DNA of 48,416 nucleotides from Lachnospiraceae bacterium (GTDB taxonomy: Bacteria; Bacillota; Clostridia; Lachnospirales; Lachnospiraceae). The first letter of the stretch is position 1. Each line of letters begins with the position of its first letter. Both the position numbers and the translations under genes were made by a program. The stretch covers positions 1 to 48,416 of the forward strand of contig JAILKH010000038.1 of NCBI GenBank assembly GCA_024693925.1. The letters are read 5' to 3'. A model generated the notes under the pieces. That model was given only the letters and a program-made list of their open reading frames with translations, was not told where the DNA came from and searched no databases. Shown here in pieces: positions 6,615 to 14,837 of the stretch.

Positions 6615-9044
6615 GTGGGTAGGAAAAAGCGTAAAAATACTCAGAGATTTACCGGGAGGATGCAGAAGAAGCTGACGGTATTGTTTCTTCTTATTGTTGT
6701 TGCATTCGGGATATTGTCAGTGAGATTATATGCGATAAACCGCGATAACGGTGAGGAGTATAAGAAACAGGTTCTTTCGCAACAGGAATATGACAGCAAG
6801 GCACTTCCGGCTAAAAGAGGAGAGATAATCGACTGTAACGGGACAAAAATCGCTGTCAGCCAGAAAGTATATAATGTTTGTATAGATGCTAAAACCCTAA
6901 ACGGGAAAGATGCTCAGTTCCTGGATTCCACTTTGAATGCGCTGTATGACAGTGCAATTGAATTTGTATATACAAGAGAAGATCTGAGACGTTATATAAT
7001 GTCAAATCCCACTTCGCAATATAGGGTGATCGCAAAAAAACAACCTTACGATAATGTGAGTGAGTTAATGGAAAAGCTTAACAATAAAGCGCAGTATCCG
7101 GATATTAAGGGGGTTTGGCTTGAGAATACATATCAGAGGACTTATCCTTACGGTTCATTGGCGTGTGATGTTATTGGTTTTGTTCAGGGAGATAATGAAG
7201 GGGCTTACGGCCTTGAGGAATACTATAACAGTACCTTAAACGGAACGGATGGAAGAGAGTACGGTTATCTTAATGATGATGAAAATCTTGAAAGGACCAT
7301 AAAATCACCGGATAACGGAAAGACTCTGGTCACAAGTCTGGATGTAAATATTCAGAGTATCGTAGAGAAGCATATCCTTGCCTTTAATAAGGAACATGAG
7401 AATGAATACAGAGAGGGGAACGGTTCCAAAAACACCGCAGTTATAATTATGAAACCGGATTCCGGAGAGATTTTGGCTATGGCCTCATATCCCGTATATG
7501 ATCTTAACGATCCTAGGAATACGGATGGACTTGATATAGTAGTAGATGAAGAATATTCAACTCAGGGAATCGTAAATATTTCCGCGGATGATTCCGGCGA
7601 CAGTGGTGAAAACGGTGATGAGGAGAAGCCGGAGGCAGAAGACACAGAGAGTCAAAACGGTGATCCTGCCGAAGGAGAGTCGCAAACACAAGAGGAAGGA
7701 TCGGAGAATAATAAAAGCTTCACTGCTCCTGCCGGCAGCAGGGAAAAGCAGGCAATGGATGGGGAAGAAGGTGAAGCACAGGATGAAAGCGGGGAGGCCG
7801 AAGAAAAAAATGATGGTCCCATGACCTATGAGGAGGCCTATGAAGCGGCTAAAATGGAAGCCCTTAATTCCCTTTGGAAGAATTTCTGTATTAATTCCAC
7901 CTATGAGCCCGGTTCAACTTATAAGCCCTTTACAATGGCAGCCGGTCTGGAGGAAGGGATATTGACGGGAAATGAATCCTTTAACTGTCAGGGCGTGAAA
8001 GAAGTAGGGGATCATCAGATCCATTGTAATAATCGAATGGGACACGGTATTCTTGATTTTTCCGGGGCTCTTGAACAATCCTGTAACGTTGCATTTATGG
8101 ATATCGGTGCCAGGATCGGAAAAAGTGTTTTTATGAAATATAATCGTTTATATAATTTCGGACTTAAGACCAATATTGATCTTACGGGAGAGGCTTTAAC
8201 GAATACGTTGGTGTTTGATGAGGAAACGATGGTTCCCACAGACCTGGCCATAAGCTCCTTTGGGCAGGGTTTTAATGTAACTATGATCCAGATGATAACC
8301 GGTTTTTGTTCGCTTATAAACGGTGGATATTATTACCAGCCTCATATTGTGACTAAGATACTTAACGATGACGGTGCCACAATAAAAACCATAGAACCGA
8401 GAGTTCTTAAACAGACGGTATCCGAAGAAACATCTGCAAAGATCGTTGAATTGTGCAATAATGTTGTTTCAAAGGGTACCGGTAAATCGGCAAGACCAGC
8501 AGGTTATCGAATAGGCGGTAAAACCGGTACGGCCGAGAAATATCCCAGAAAAAGAGGTAATTATCTTGTTTCGTTTATGGGTTTTGCCCCTGCGGATGAT
8601 CCTCAGATCGTGATTTATACTGTTGTTGATGAACCTAATGTACCAACACAGGCATCAGCAAGGTATGCAACTCTTCTGACAAGAGATATATTGACGGAAG
8701 TATTGCCCTATATGCATGTATTTATGACGGAAGAGCTTAGCGAAGATGAAAAGGCGCAACTCAGTGAAGCCCAGCTTACCTTTGCCCAGTCCTCGGATAA
8801 ATCCCTTAGTGAAAACGGGATAGTTTCGGAGAATGAAGTAAATACAGATGCTGCCGGGGGAGAAAGTGAAGCGCCGGCAGATGAGCAGACGGAATCCGTG
8901 ATCACCTTTGAGGAAGGCGAGGAGGAGAAGAGGGAATTCGAAATGGATCCCGAAACGGGATATCCTATTGATCCGGAAACCGGAGCAATATTGGACCCTG
9001 AAACCGGTCAGCCCCTGGATGCCAACATATCAGATCTTGAATAA
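6615..9044 (+). CDS. Class B penicillin-binding protein (FtsI/SpoVD family transpeptidase)
   Basis: This 809-aa protein has a basic N-terminus, one membrane anchor (about residues 20-42), a PBP dimerisation domain (ALPAKRGEIIDCNG) and a transpeptidase domain. The active-site motifs are Ser434-Thr-Tyr-Lys437, Ser489-Cys-Asn491 and Lys636-Thr-Gly638. It cross-links septal or spore peptidoglycan together with FtsW. The GTG start at 6615 is chosen because AGAGGTGA lies just upstream; a TTG at 6591 is less likely. Two features stand out: a Glu/Asp/Gly-rich insert of about 80 residues (324-402) just before the SxxK motif, and an acidic C-terminal tail with repeated DPETG units. No PASTA domain was recognised. 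FtsI and SpoVD cannot be separated from sequence alone. Confidence 0.93.
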   Translation: MGRKKRKNTQRFTGRMQKKLTVLFLLIVVAFGILSVRLYAINRDNGEEYKKQVLSQQEYDSKALPAKRGEIIDCNGTKIAVSQKVYNVCIDAKTLNGKDAQFLDSTLNALYDSAIEFVYTREDLRRYIMSNPTSQYRVIAKKQPYDNVSELMEKLNNKAQYPDIKGVWLENTYQRTYPYGSLACDVIGFVQGDNEGAYGLEEYYNSTLNGTDGREYGYLNDDENLERTIKSPDNGKTLVTSLDVNIQSIVEKHILAFNKEHENEYREGNGSKNTAVIIMKPDSGEILAMASYPVYDLNDPRNTDGLDIVVDEEYSTQGIVNISADDSGDSGENGDEEKPEAEDTESQNGDPAEGESQTQEEGSENNKSFTAPAGSREKQAMDGEEGEAQDESGEAEEKNDGPMTYEEAYEAAKMEALNSLWKNFCINSTYEPGSTYKPFTMAAGLEEGILTGNESFNCQGVKEVGDHQIHCNNRMGHGILDFSGALEQSCNVAFMDIGARIGKSVFMKYNRLYNFGLKTNIDLTGEALTNTLVFDEETMVPTDLAISSFGQGFNVTMIQMITGFCSLINGGYYYQPHIVTKILNDDGATIKTIEPRVLKQTVSEETSAKIVELCNNVVSKGTGKSARPAGYRIGGKTGTAEKYPRKRGNYLVSFMGFAPADDPQIVIYTVVDEPNVPTQASARYATLLTRDILTEVLPYMHVFMTEELSEDEKAQLSEAQLTFAQSSDKSLSENGIVSENEVNTDAAGGESEAPADEQTESVITFEEGEEEKREFEMDPETGYPIDPETGAILDPETGQPLDANISDLE

Positions 9045-9054
9045 AATATAAATA

Positions 9055-9082
9055 TTGAAAAATAATAAAAATGTTATATACT
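9055..9082 (+). promoter_or_regulatory. Putative promoter for mraY-ftsW-divIB
   Basis: TTGAAA (9055-9060), 16-base spacer, TATACT (9077-9082), in the 107-base gap between the PBP gene and mraY. Confidence 0.5.
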
Positions 9083-9151
9083 ATATTTTGTATGTTTGAG
9101 GGTGAGAGAGTCACAAGATAAGGGGAATAGAAAGAAGAAGAGGATGATAGA

Positions 9152-10108
9152 ATGGATTTAACAATATTGTGGGCGGTGATCATATCATTTATTCTTACGG
9201 CGGGTATGGGACCTTTGGTCATTCCGTACTTAAGAAAACTTAAGGTTGGTCAGACGATCAGGGATGATGGTCCCGAGAGTCATCTTAAGAAGAATGGTAC
9301 ACCTACAATGGGCGGAGTGATGATAATAGCGGGAATATTGATCACTTCACTTCTTTATGTAAAACGATATCCTGATGTTATACCCGTGCTTCTTATGACT
9401 GTAGGTTTTGGGATGATCGGTTTTGTTGATGATTATATAAAGGTGGTTTTGAAAAGATCCATGGGACTGAGAGCCTGGCAGAAGCTTGTTTTACAGTTTA
9501 TTATTACCTTTGCATTTGCTTTCTATATGATAACCGTATCCGGTGTAAGCATGGAATTGATCATTCCCTTTGCCCAAGGAAGGGAAGCGGATATCGGCTG
9601 GCTGGCTATACCCTTATTGTTTTTTACCACTCTCGGAACCGTTAACGGTTCGAATTTTACAGATGGTCTTGATGGATTGGCGTCTTCCGTAACTGCTGCT
9701 ATAGCTGCTTTTTTTGGGATCGTTGCATTTATAAACGGTGAAGGGGTTGCGGTTGCTGCAATGGCATTGCTCGGTTCGCTGCTTGGTTTTCTTCTTTACA
9801 ATGTTCATCCGGCTTCGGTGTTTATGGGGGATACCGGATCCCTGGCCCTGGGTGGATTTGTAGTTGCCATGGCATATATGCTTAAGATGCCGATCTTTAT
9901 TTTGATAGTTGCATTTATATATTTGGCGGAAGTATTGTCCGTTATCATCCAGGTTGGATATTTTAAAATATCGGGCGGTAAAAGAATATTTAAAATGGCG
10001 CCCATACACCATCATTTTGAATTATGCGGGTGGTCGGAAACCCGTGTGGTTGCAGTATTTACCATAATCACCATATTGTTATGCATTGTCGGTTATATTG
10101 CGTATTGA
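9152..10108 (+). CDS. mraY: Phospho-N-acetylmuramoyl-pentapeptide transferase MraY
   Basis: This 318-aa polytopic membrane enzyme transfers phospho-MurNAc-pentapeptide from UDP to undecaprenyl phosphate, producing lipid I. Diagnostic motifs are GTPTMGG near the N-terminus, GFVDDYIKV, NFTDGLDGLAS and the C-terminal MAPIHHHFELCGWSE with its His cluster. About ten hydrophobic segments are visible and the length is typical. The ATG at 9152 follows a purine-rich stretch. In most dcw clusters murD comes next; here ftsW follows after 46 bases. Confidence 0.96.
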   Translation: MDLTILWAVIISFILTAGMGPLVIPYLRKLKVGQTIRDDGPESHLKKNGTPTMGGVMIIAGILITSLLYVKRYPDVIPVLLMTVGFGMIGFVDDYIKVVLKRSMGLRAWQKLVLQFIITFAFAFYMITVSGVSMELIIPFAQGREADIGWLAIPLLFFTTLGTVNGSNFTDGLDGLASSVTAAIAAFFGIVAFINGEGVAVAAMALLGSLLGFLLYNVHPASVFMGDTGSLALGGFVVAMAYMLKMPIFILIVAFIYLAEVLSVIIQVGYFKISGGKRIFKMAPIHHHFELCGWSETRVVAVFTIITILLCIVGYIAY

Positions 10109-10154
10109 ATATATGGGGATGTTTGTGCAGTGATATAAGGAGTTTTGATATTTC

Positions 10155-11324
10155 ATGAGTAATACCGGAGTCAGGAGAAGGAGCAAGGCAAATAGGGATA
10201 AGGCTTTTTTTGATTATTCTATGTTATTCATAGTTATCTTTCTTGTTTGTTTTGGGTTGGTAATGTTATATAGTGTGAGTTCTTATGAGTCGGTACTCCA
10301 TTTCGGTGATTCCGCTTATTATTTTAAAAAACAGGCCCAATCAACCCTGTTTGGTTTTGTGATGATGTTTGTGGTAATGATGCTTGATTATCATATATGG
10401 CAGAAGCTGGCAATACCCGCCTACGTTGTGTCGGCAGTACTCATTCTTTTGGTTCTGACACCCTTGGGCTATGAAGTAAACGGAGCCAGAAGATGGCTTA
10501 ATGTGGGAATTTCTCTTCAGCCTGCAGAGGTGGCAAAAGTAGGTATGATAATTTTTTTTGCCGGTCATGTTTGCAAGATGGGAAAGAGTATTCAGACGTT
10601 AAAAGGTGTTGTCAAAACCCTTCTTCTTGGTGTTCCCATTTCTTTTATGGTTCTTACAATAACCGATAATCTCAGTACAGCCATAATTATATTCGGGATT
10701 ATTTTTATGATGGTATTTGTAGCAACTCCGAATTATAAGGAATATTTTATTATCGGTGGCGGAGTAGTGGGCATAGCGGCAATATTCGTTATGTTGGTTA
10801 AGAAAGGAGTGCTTACTTCCGAACAGTCTTACCGTTTCGGACGTATTGAAGCCTGGCTTAACCCGGAGGCCTATGCGGGTACTACGGGATTTCAGACTCT
10901 TCAGGCTTTGTATGCGCTCGGGTCCGGTGAAATATTCGGAAAAGGTCTCGGGCAAAGTATGCAGAAGCTGGGATTTGTTCCCGAGGCTCAGAATGATATG
11001 GTCTTTTCCATAATATGTGAAGAACTCGGACTGTTTGGTGCAGCAGTGGTATTAATGATGTTTTTGATGCTTATCTGGCGTTTTCTGGTGGTTGCAAATA
11101 ATGCCGAAGATATGTATGGAGCCCTGTTGGTGGTAGGAGTTATGGCACATATCTCCCTTCAGGTTATATTAAATGTAGCGGTTGTTACAAATTTGATACC
11201 CAATACGGGTATAACACTGCCTTTTATCAGTTATGGCGGTTCTGCGGTTGTGTTCCTGCTTATAGAGATCGGACTTGTATTCAGTGTGGCCAGAAGGATC
11301 AGGCTTAGAAATTCAACCGAATGA
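10155..11324 (+). CDS. ftsW: FtsW/SpoVE-type SEDS peptidoglycan glycosyltransferase
   Basis: This 389-aa protein has about ten membrane spans and the SEDS signatures: NGARRWLNVGISLQPAEVAK, the loop with SEQSYRFGRIEAWLNP, FVPEAQNDMVFSIICEE and PNTGITLPFISYGGSA. SEDS proteins polymerise lipid II and pair with a class B PBP; the partner gene lies upstream at 6615. The place between mraY and divIB makes FtsW (or SpoVE) more likely than RodA. A clear AAGGAG (10138-10143) precedes the ATG. No lipid-II-forming murG follows, although the usual order would place it here. Confidence 0.93.
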   Translation: MSNTGVRRRSKANRDKAFFDYSMLFIVIFLVCFGLVMLYSVSSYESVLHFGDSAYYFKKQAQSTLFGFVMMFVVMMLDYHIWQKLAIPAYVVSAVLILLVLTPLGYEVNGARRWLNVGISLQPAEVAKVGMIIFFAGHVCKMGKSIQTLKGVVKTLLLGVPISFMVLTITDNLSTAIIIFGIIFMMVFVATPNYKEYFIIGGGVVGIAAIFVMLVKKGVLTSEQSYRFGRIEAWLNPEAYAGTTGFQTLQALYALGSGEIFGKGLGQSMQKLGFVPEAQNDMVFSIICEELGLFGAAVVLMMFLMLIWRFLVVANNAEDMYGALLVVGVMAHISLQVILNVAVVTNLIPNTGITLPFISYGGSAVVFLLIEIGLVFSVARRIRLRNSTE

Positions 11325-11336
11325 GGATAGACAGGT

Positions 11337-12083
11337 ATGTCAATAGATTATGCATCTAAACCGGAAAAGAAAAGCGGGTTAAGATCACTTATTATTTTTC
11401 TTGTTCTTTTAATAATAGTATGTGCGGGCATACTTATCATAAAACTGAAGTTTACGATAACCTCTGTGGATATAACAGGCAATGAACATTACAGCGCCGA
11501 GGAAATAGAGGAATATGTTATGAACGGTAAATATGGGCATAATTCGATCTATCTGTATATTAAATGCAGGTTTTTCGGAGTTGATGAAGTACCGTTTGTA
11601 GAAAAAATGGATGTGGAGCTTTTGTCCCCCACGGAGGTCAAGATAAGGGTTTATGAAAAAGCGGTAGCGGGTTATGTTGAATATCTGGGGCATTTTTTGT
11701 ATTTTGACAAGGATGGGATCGTAGTTGAAAGCTCAACGAGGCAGATTGAGGGAATTCCCTTTGTTACGGGACTGGGGTTTGATTATATAACTCTGCATGA
11801 GAAGCTTCCCGTTCAGAATGATGAAGTATTTAAGCTTATCCTTAACATAACGCAGCTTTTGACTAAAAACAATATAATTATAGATAAGATATACTTCGAT
11901 GATGATTATAATATTACTTTATATTTTGGCGATGTAAGGGTTTATTTGGGAACCAGTGATTATATAGATGAGAAAATCAATCGTTTGAAGTTTCTTATTT
12001 CCCGATTGCCTTCAGAGGCAGGTGTATTACATATGGAAAATTACAATGGAGAAGGAGATAAGTTTACCTTTTCGAAAGATTAG
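11337..12083 (+). CDS. divIB: Cell division protein DivIB/FtsQ
   Basis: This 248-aa bitopic membrane protein has a short basic cytoplasmic tail, one span (about residues 18-37, LIIFLVLLIIVCAGILIIKL) and a POTRA domain starting at ITSVDITGNEHYSAEEIEEYV, followed by the FtsQ/DivIB beta domain. It scaffolds FtsL and DivIC at the septum. It starts 12 bases after ftsW, indicating cotranscription. The ribosome site GAGGAT/ACAGG is moderate. Family recognition rests on the POTRA pattern and on the place directly ahead of ftsZ. Confidence 0.9.
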   Translation: MSIDYASKPEKKSGLRSLIIFLVLLIIVCAGILIIKLKFTITSVDITGNEHYSAEEIEEYVMNGKYGHNSIYLYIKCRFFGVDEVPFVEKMDVELLSPTEVKIRVYEKAVAGYVEYLGHFLYFDKDGIVVESSTRQIEGIPFVTGLGFDYITLHEKLPVQNDEVFKLILNITQLLTKNNIIIDKIYFDDDYNITLYFGDVRVYLGTSDYIDEKINRLKFLISRLPSEAGVLHMENYNGEGDKFTFSKD

Positions 12084-12115
12084 CATAAAATTGCGCGATT
12101 GTATGAAAAAAACTA

Positions 12116-12144
12116 TTGATAATTTAATAAAATGATTATATTAT
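12116..12144 (+). promoter_or_regulatory. ftsZ promoter
   Basis: TTGATA (12116-12121), 17-base spacer, TATTAT (12139-12144), 46 bases ahead of the ftsZ start. Separate ftsZ promoters are common. Confidence 0.65.
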
Positions 12145-12189
12145 TGTATATGAGTGTGGAGCAATCTATAAAAAGGGAGGGGCATTATC

Positions 12190-13662
12190 TTGCTGGAAAT
12201 AAAAACAGATATATTGGATTCCGCCGCCAAGATTTTGGTTGTAGGAGTTGGCGGAGCCGGAAATAATGCAGTTAACAGAATGGTTGAGGAGCAGATCATA
12301 GGTGTTGAGTTCCTTGGCGTGAATACAGATAAGCAGGCACTTCAGTTATGCAAATCACCGAGACTTCTTCAGATAGGTGATAAGCTTACTCAGGGTTTGG
12401 GTTGTGGTGCACAGCCTGAAATAGGAGAAAAAGCGGCAGAAGAAAGTGCGGAGGATATAGCTAATGCCATTCGTGGAGCGCATATGGTATTTGTGACCTG
12501 TGGAATGGGTGGTGGAACAGGAACCGGTGCGGCACCTGTTATTGCACGACTTGCCAAAGAACAGGGGGCACTTACAGTTGGTGTAGTTACAAAGCCTTTT
12601 AGGTTTGAAGCAAGAACGCGTATGCAGAATGCTCTCGGCGGTATTGAGAAATTAAAACAGAATGTAGATACTCTTATTGTCATTCCCAATGATAAGCTCC
12701 TGGAACTCGTTGACAGAAGAACAACAATGCCGGAAGCTTTAAAGCTTGCGGATGAAGTATTGCAGCAGTCGGTAAGAGGAATTACCGATCTTATAAATGT
12801 ACCGTCGCTTATTAATCTTGATTTTGCCGATGTTAAAACGGTAATGGAAAATAAGGGTATAGCACATATAGGTATAGGTGCAGCCAAGGGTGATGATAAG
12901 GCAATTGAAGCAGTTAAGCAGGCTGTTAATTCACCATTGTTAGAGACAACTATTCAGGGTGCGAGTCATGTGATCGTCAATGTATCAGGTGATATTACCC
13001 TGCTGGATGCCAATGATGCGGTATCCTTTGTAAGTGATCTTACGGGTGAGGATGTAAATGTGATCTTTGGCGCGACTTATGATGACAGGGATCCGGATTC
13101 TTGTACTATTACGGTTATTGCAACCGGAATTGATGAGAATAAAGTTCCCAAGCAGGATGTCAGAACCGGTGCTACGGGTTTTTCTTCAAACGGTATGAGA
13201 AACTTTACCGGTTCAAAAGCATATCAGCAAAGACAGTATGTATCCCCTTCATCCGGAATGGGAATGCAGAATACTCAGGTGCCGCCTATGCAACCGAATC
13301 CTGCAATGACCTCTCCTATCAATACCGGTGCGGTTAACCAACAGATCGGTGGTATGACCTCTCCGATAAATAACGGGATGGGAGTGACTCAGAATACTAT
13401 GGGTATGAATACCTCCCAGTTTGGAGCGCAGAATGCAACTCAGGCACCGTATAATTTCCAAAATACGCAGCAGCTTAATATTAATCCGGCAGTAAATCAG
13501 CATACGGGTAATATTCAGGTTCAGCCTATGATGGGAGTTACACAGAATACTTCTCCCACACCGGAGCCCACAACTTTCGGAGGTGGTTTGAGAGGAGTTT
13601 CACCGCTTACAAGCAGAGTTGAATCAAGACAGATAAAGATACCCGATTTTCTTAAGAAATAG
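12190..13662 (+). CDS. ftsZ: Cell division GTPase FtsZ
   Basis: This 490-aa tubulin homologue has the GTP-binding signature GGGTGTG (residues 107-113), the N-terminal glycine loop [14 protein letters not shown] and the T7-type NLDFAD synergy loop. The C-terminal peptide KIPDFLKK, which docks membrane and partner proteins, is intact. The linker between about residues 330 and 470 is long and rich in Asn, Gln, Met, Pro and Thr, making this protein about 100 residues longer than typical FtsZ. The start is TTG at 12190 behind AAAGGGAGGGG (12172-12182). FtsZ polymerises into the Z ring and recruits the products of the upstream genes. A terminator follows at 13691. Confidence 0.97.
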   Translation: MLEIKTDILDSAAKILVVGVGGAGNNAVNRMVEEQIIGVEFLGVNTDKQALQLCKSPRLLQIGDKLTQGLGCGAQPEIGEKAAEESAEDIANAIRGAHMVFVTCGMGGGTGTGAAPVIARLAKEQGALTVGVVTKPFRFEARTRMQNALGGIEKLKQNVDTLIVIPNDKLLELVDRRTTMPEALKLADEVLQQSVRGITDLINVPSLINLDFADVKTVMENKGIAHIGIGAAKGDDKAIEAVKQAVNSPLLETTIQGASHVIVNVSGDITLLDANDAVSFVSDLTGEDVNVIFGATYDDRDPDSCTITVIATGIDENKVPKQDVRTGATGFSSNGMRNFTGSKAYQQRQYVSPSSGMGMQNTQVPPMQPNPAMTSPINTGAVNQQIGGMTSPINNGMGVTQNTMGMNTSQFGAQNATQAPYNFQNTQQLNINPAVNQHTGNIQVQPMMGVTQNTSPTPEPTTFGGGLRGVSPLTSRVESRQIKIPDFLKK

Positions 13663-13690
13663 GTTTGATTTATAATATAAGACAATAAAG

Positions 13691-13718
13691 ATCGAGTGGC
13701 TTGTCCGCTCGATTTTTA
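13691..13718 (+). terminator. Terminator of the dcw cluster
   Basis: ATCGAGTGG (13691-13699) pairs with CCGCTCGAT (13705-13713), one G-T wobble, followed by TTTTTATA. Confidence 0.85.
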
Positions 13719-13766
13719 TATATTATATTGAGATTATTAATATAATTTAAATGGCAGGGGTTTTAT

Positions 13767-14045
13767 ATGATCGATCATAATACAATTTTATCCTTTGAGC
13801 ATTATAAAAAGGGGAAACCTTTTACCGGAAGTTACAAGGGCATGAGATACAGGATTATAAAGGAAATGGCCGGGGGAGAAGATGATATTGACAGGTTCAG
13901 GGTGGATACCTGGCCGGAACCCTTGTGCTATGAAGCCACCACAGAGGATAAGATAACCACTCAACGATTTACTTTTGATAAAAAAGGGTATGAGGAGGTG
14001 ATTTCTTATCTTAATGATATGGTTACGGAGTACATAAGTGATTAA
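13767..14045 (+). CDS. Conserved-looking small protein of unknown function, downstream of ftsZ
   Basis: This 92-aa soluble protein is not recognised. It is rich in Tyr, Asp, Glu and Lys, with a beta-rich first half (GSYKGMRYRIIKEM) and a helical end (KKGYEEVISYLNDMVTEYI). There is no signal peptide or Cys pair. A modest GGCAGGGG precedes the ATG. It sits alone between the ftsZ terminator and the nrdR promoter. Codon use matches neighbouring genes, so I take it as real. Confidence 0.65.
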   Translation: MIDHNTILSFEHYKKGKPFTGSYKGMRYRIIKEMAGGEDDIDRFRVDTWPEPLCYEATTEDKITTQRFTFDKKGYEEVISYLNDMVTEYISD

Positions 14046-14088
14046 TAAAATGTAACAAAAATGAAATAAAAATATAGCGGGTTTAGGG

Positions 14089-14118
14089 TTGACATAATTA
14101 TTTTAAATACTGTATATT
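14089..14118 (+). promoter_or_regulatory. nrdR promoter
   Basis: TTGACA (14089-14094), 18-base spacer, TATATT (14113-14118). The leader of about 120 bases carries a small hairpin (GGTGTC 14125-14130 with GACGCC 14138-14143). No known riboswitch was recognised in it. Confidence 0.7.
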
Positions 14119-14246
14119 TAGTATGGTGTCTGAGGGTGACGCCACCGGAAATAATGAACTCGGGAAAGTTTATTATAAAATAAAATATAAGCACGGGGAA
14201 TCGGTCCGATAGGATACTGATAGTGCAGATGAGAGGGGAAGTAAAT

Positions 14247-14696
14247 ATGAAATGTCCGTTTTGCGGTTATGAGAACACAAGAGTTATTGACAGTCGTCCG
14301 GCTGAAGAAAACAATTCAATAAGGCGCAGGAGAGTATGTGATGAATGTGATAAACGTTTCACCACATATGAGAAAGTTGAAACAATTCCTCTTATTGTTA
14401 TTAAGAAGGATAACAATAGAGAGACTTATGACAGGACTAAAATAGAAGCAGGTGTATTAAGGGCCTGTCATAAAAGACCTGTATCGGCATCGGCAATATC
14501 TCAGCTGGTAGATGAAGTTGAAACCGAGGTATTTAATTATGAGGATAAGGAAATCCCCAGTGATGTTATAGGCGAACTGGTAATGAATAAGCTGAAAGAT
14601 ATTGATGCAGTCGCATATGTACGATTTGCTTCGGTATATCGGGAATTTAAAGATATCAATACATTTATGGATGAGCTTAAGAAAGTGCTTAATTAG
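14247..14696 (+). CDS. nrdR: Transcriptional repressor NrdR
   Basis: This 149-aa protein has an N-terminal zinc ribbon (Cys3, Cys6, Cys31, Cys34; CPFCG and CDEC), the RRRRVCDECDKRFTTYE signature and an ATP-cone domain (about residues 46-136). NrdR senses ATP/dATP and represses ribonucleotide reductase operons by binding NrdR boxes. No reductase gene lies in the window, so it acts at other loci. The ATG at 14247 is preferred because GAGGGGA (14231-14237) lies 9 bases upstream; an in-frame upstream codon at 14223 would add only residues without homology. The stop codon lies inside the terminator hairpin. Confidence 0.95.
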   Translation: MKCPFCGYENTRVIDSRPAEENNSIRRRRVCDECDKRFTTYEKVETIPLIVIKKDNNRETYDRTKIEAGVLRACHKRPVSASAISQLVDEVETEVFNYEDKEIPSDVIGELVMNKLKDIDAVAYVRFASVYREFKDINTFMDELKKVLN

Positions 14697-14710
14697 CACT
14701 TTCTTTTGCT
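14679..14710 (+). terminator. Terminator overlapping the nrdR stop codon
   Basis: AAGAAAGTGCT (14679-14689) pairs perfectly with AGCACTTTCTT (14695-14705), with a 5-base loop that enters the TAG stop. A T-rich stretch follows. Confidence 0.85.
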
Positions 14711-14748
14711 TTTATTTAAGTACAATGCAAATAAAAGGATAATTAATA

Positions 14749-14778
14749 TTGATTTTATAAGTCATATTGTATACAATA
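14749..14778 (+). promoter_or_regulatory. Transporter promoter with a perfect 14-bp palindrome on the -10
   Basis: TTGATT (14749-14754), 17-base spacer, TACAAT (14772-14777). The -10 lies inside TATTGTATACAATA (14765-14778), a perfect palindrome. Its core TTGTATACAA resembles operators of GntR-family repressors, so repression by blocking RNA polymerase is likely. No regulator gene is adjacent. Confidence 0.7.
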
Positions 14779-14837
14779 CAGAATGGTTACAGTAAATTGA
14801 CAACTAAATATTTATCTAAGAAGAGGAGATAACAACC

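Noticed and set aside
7588-7824. 78-aa basic reading frame within the PBP gene
   Set aside because: It is an alternate-frame shadow of the acidic, low-complexity insert; GA-rich codons give Lys/Arg-rich readings in another frame. It has no ribosome site.
14119-14246. nrdR leader as a riboswitch
   Set aside because: Only one short wobble-containing hairpin is evident, and I could not match a known riboswitch core.
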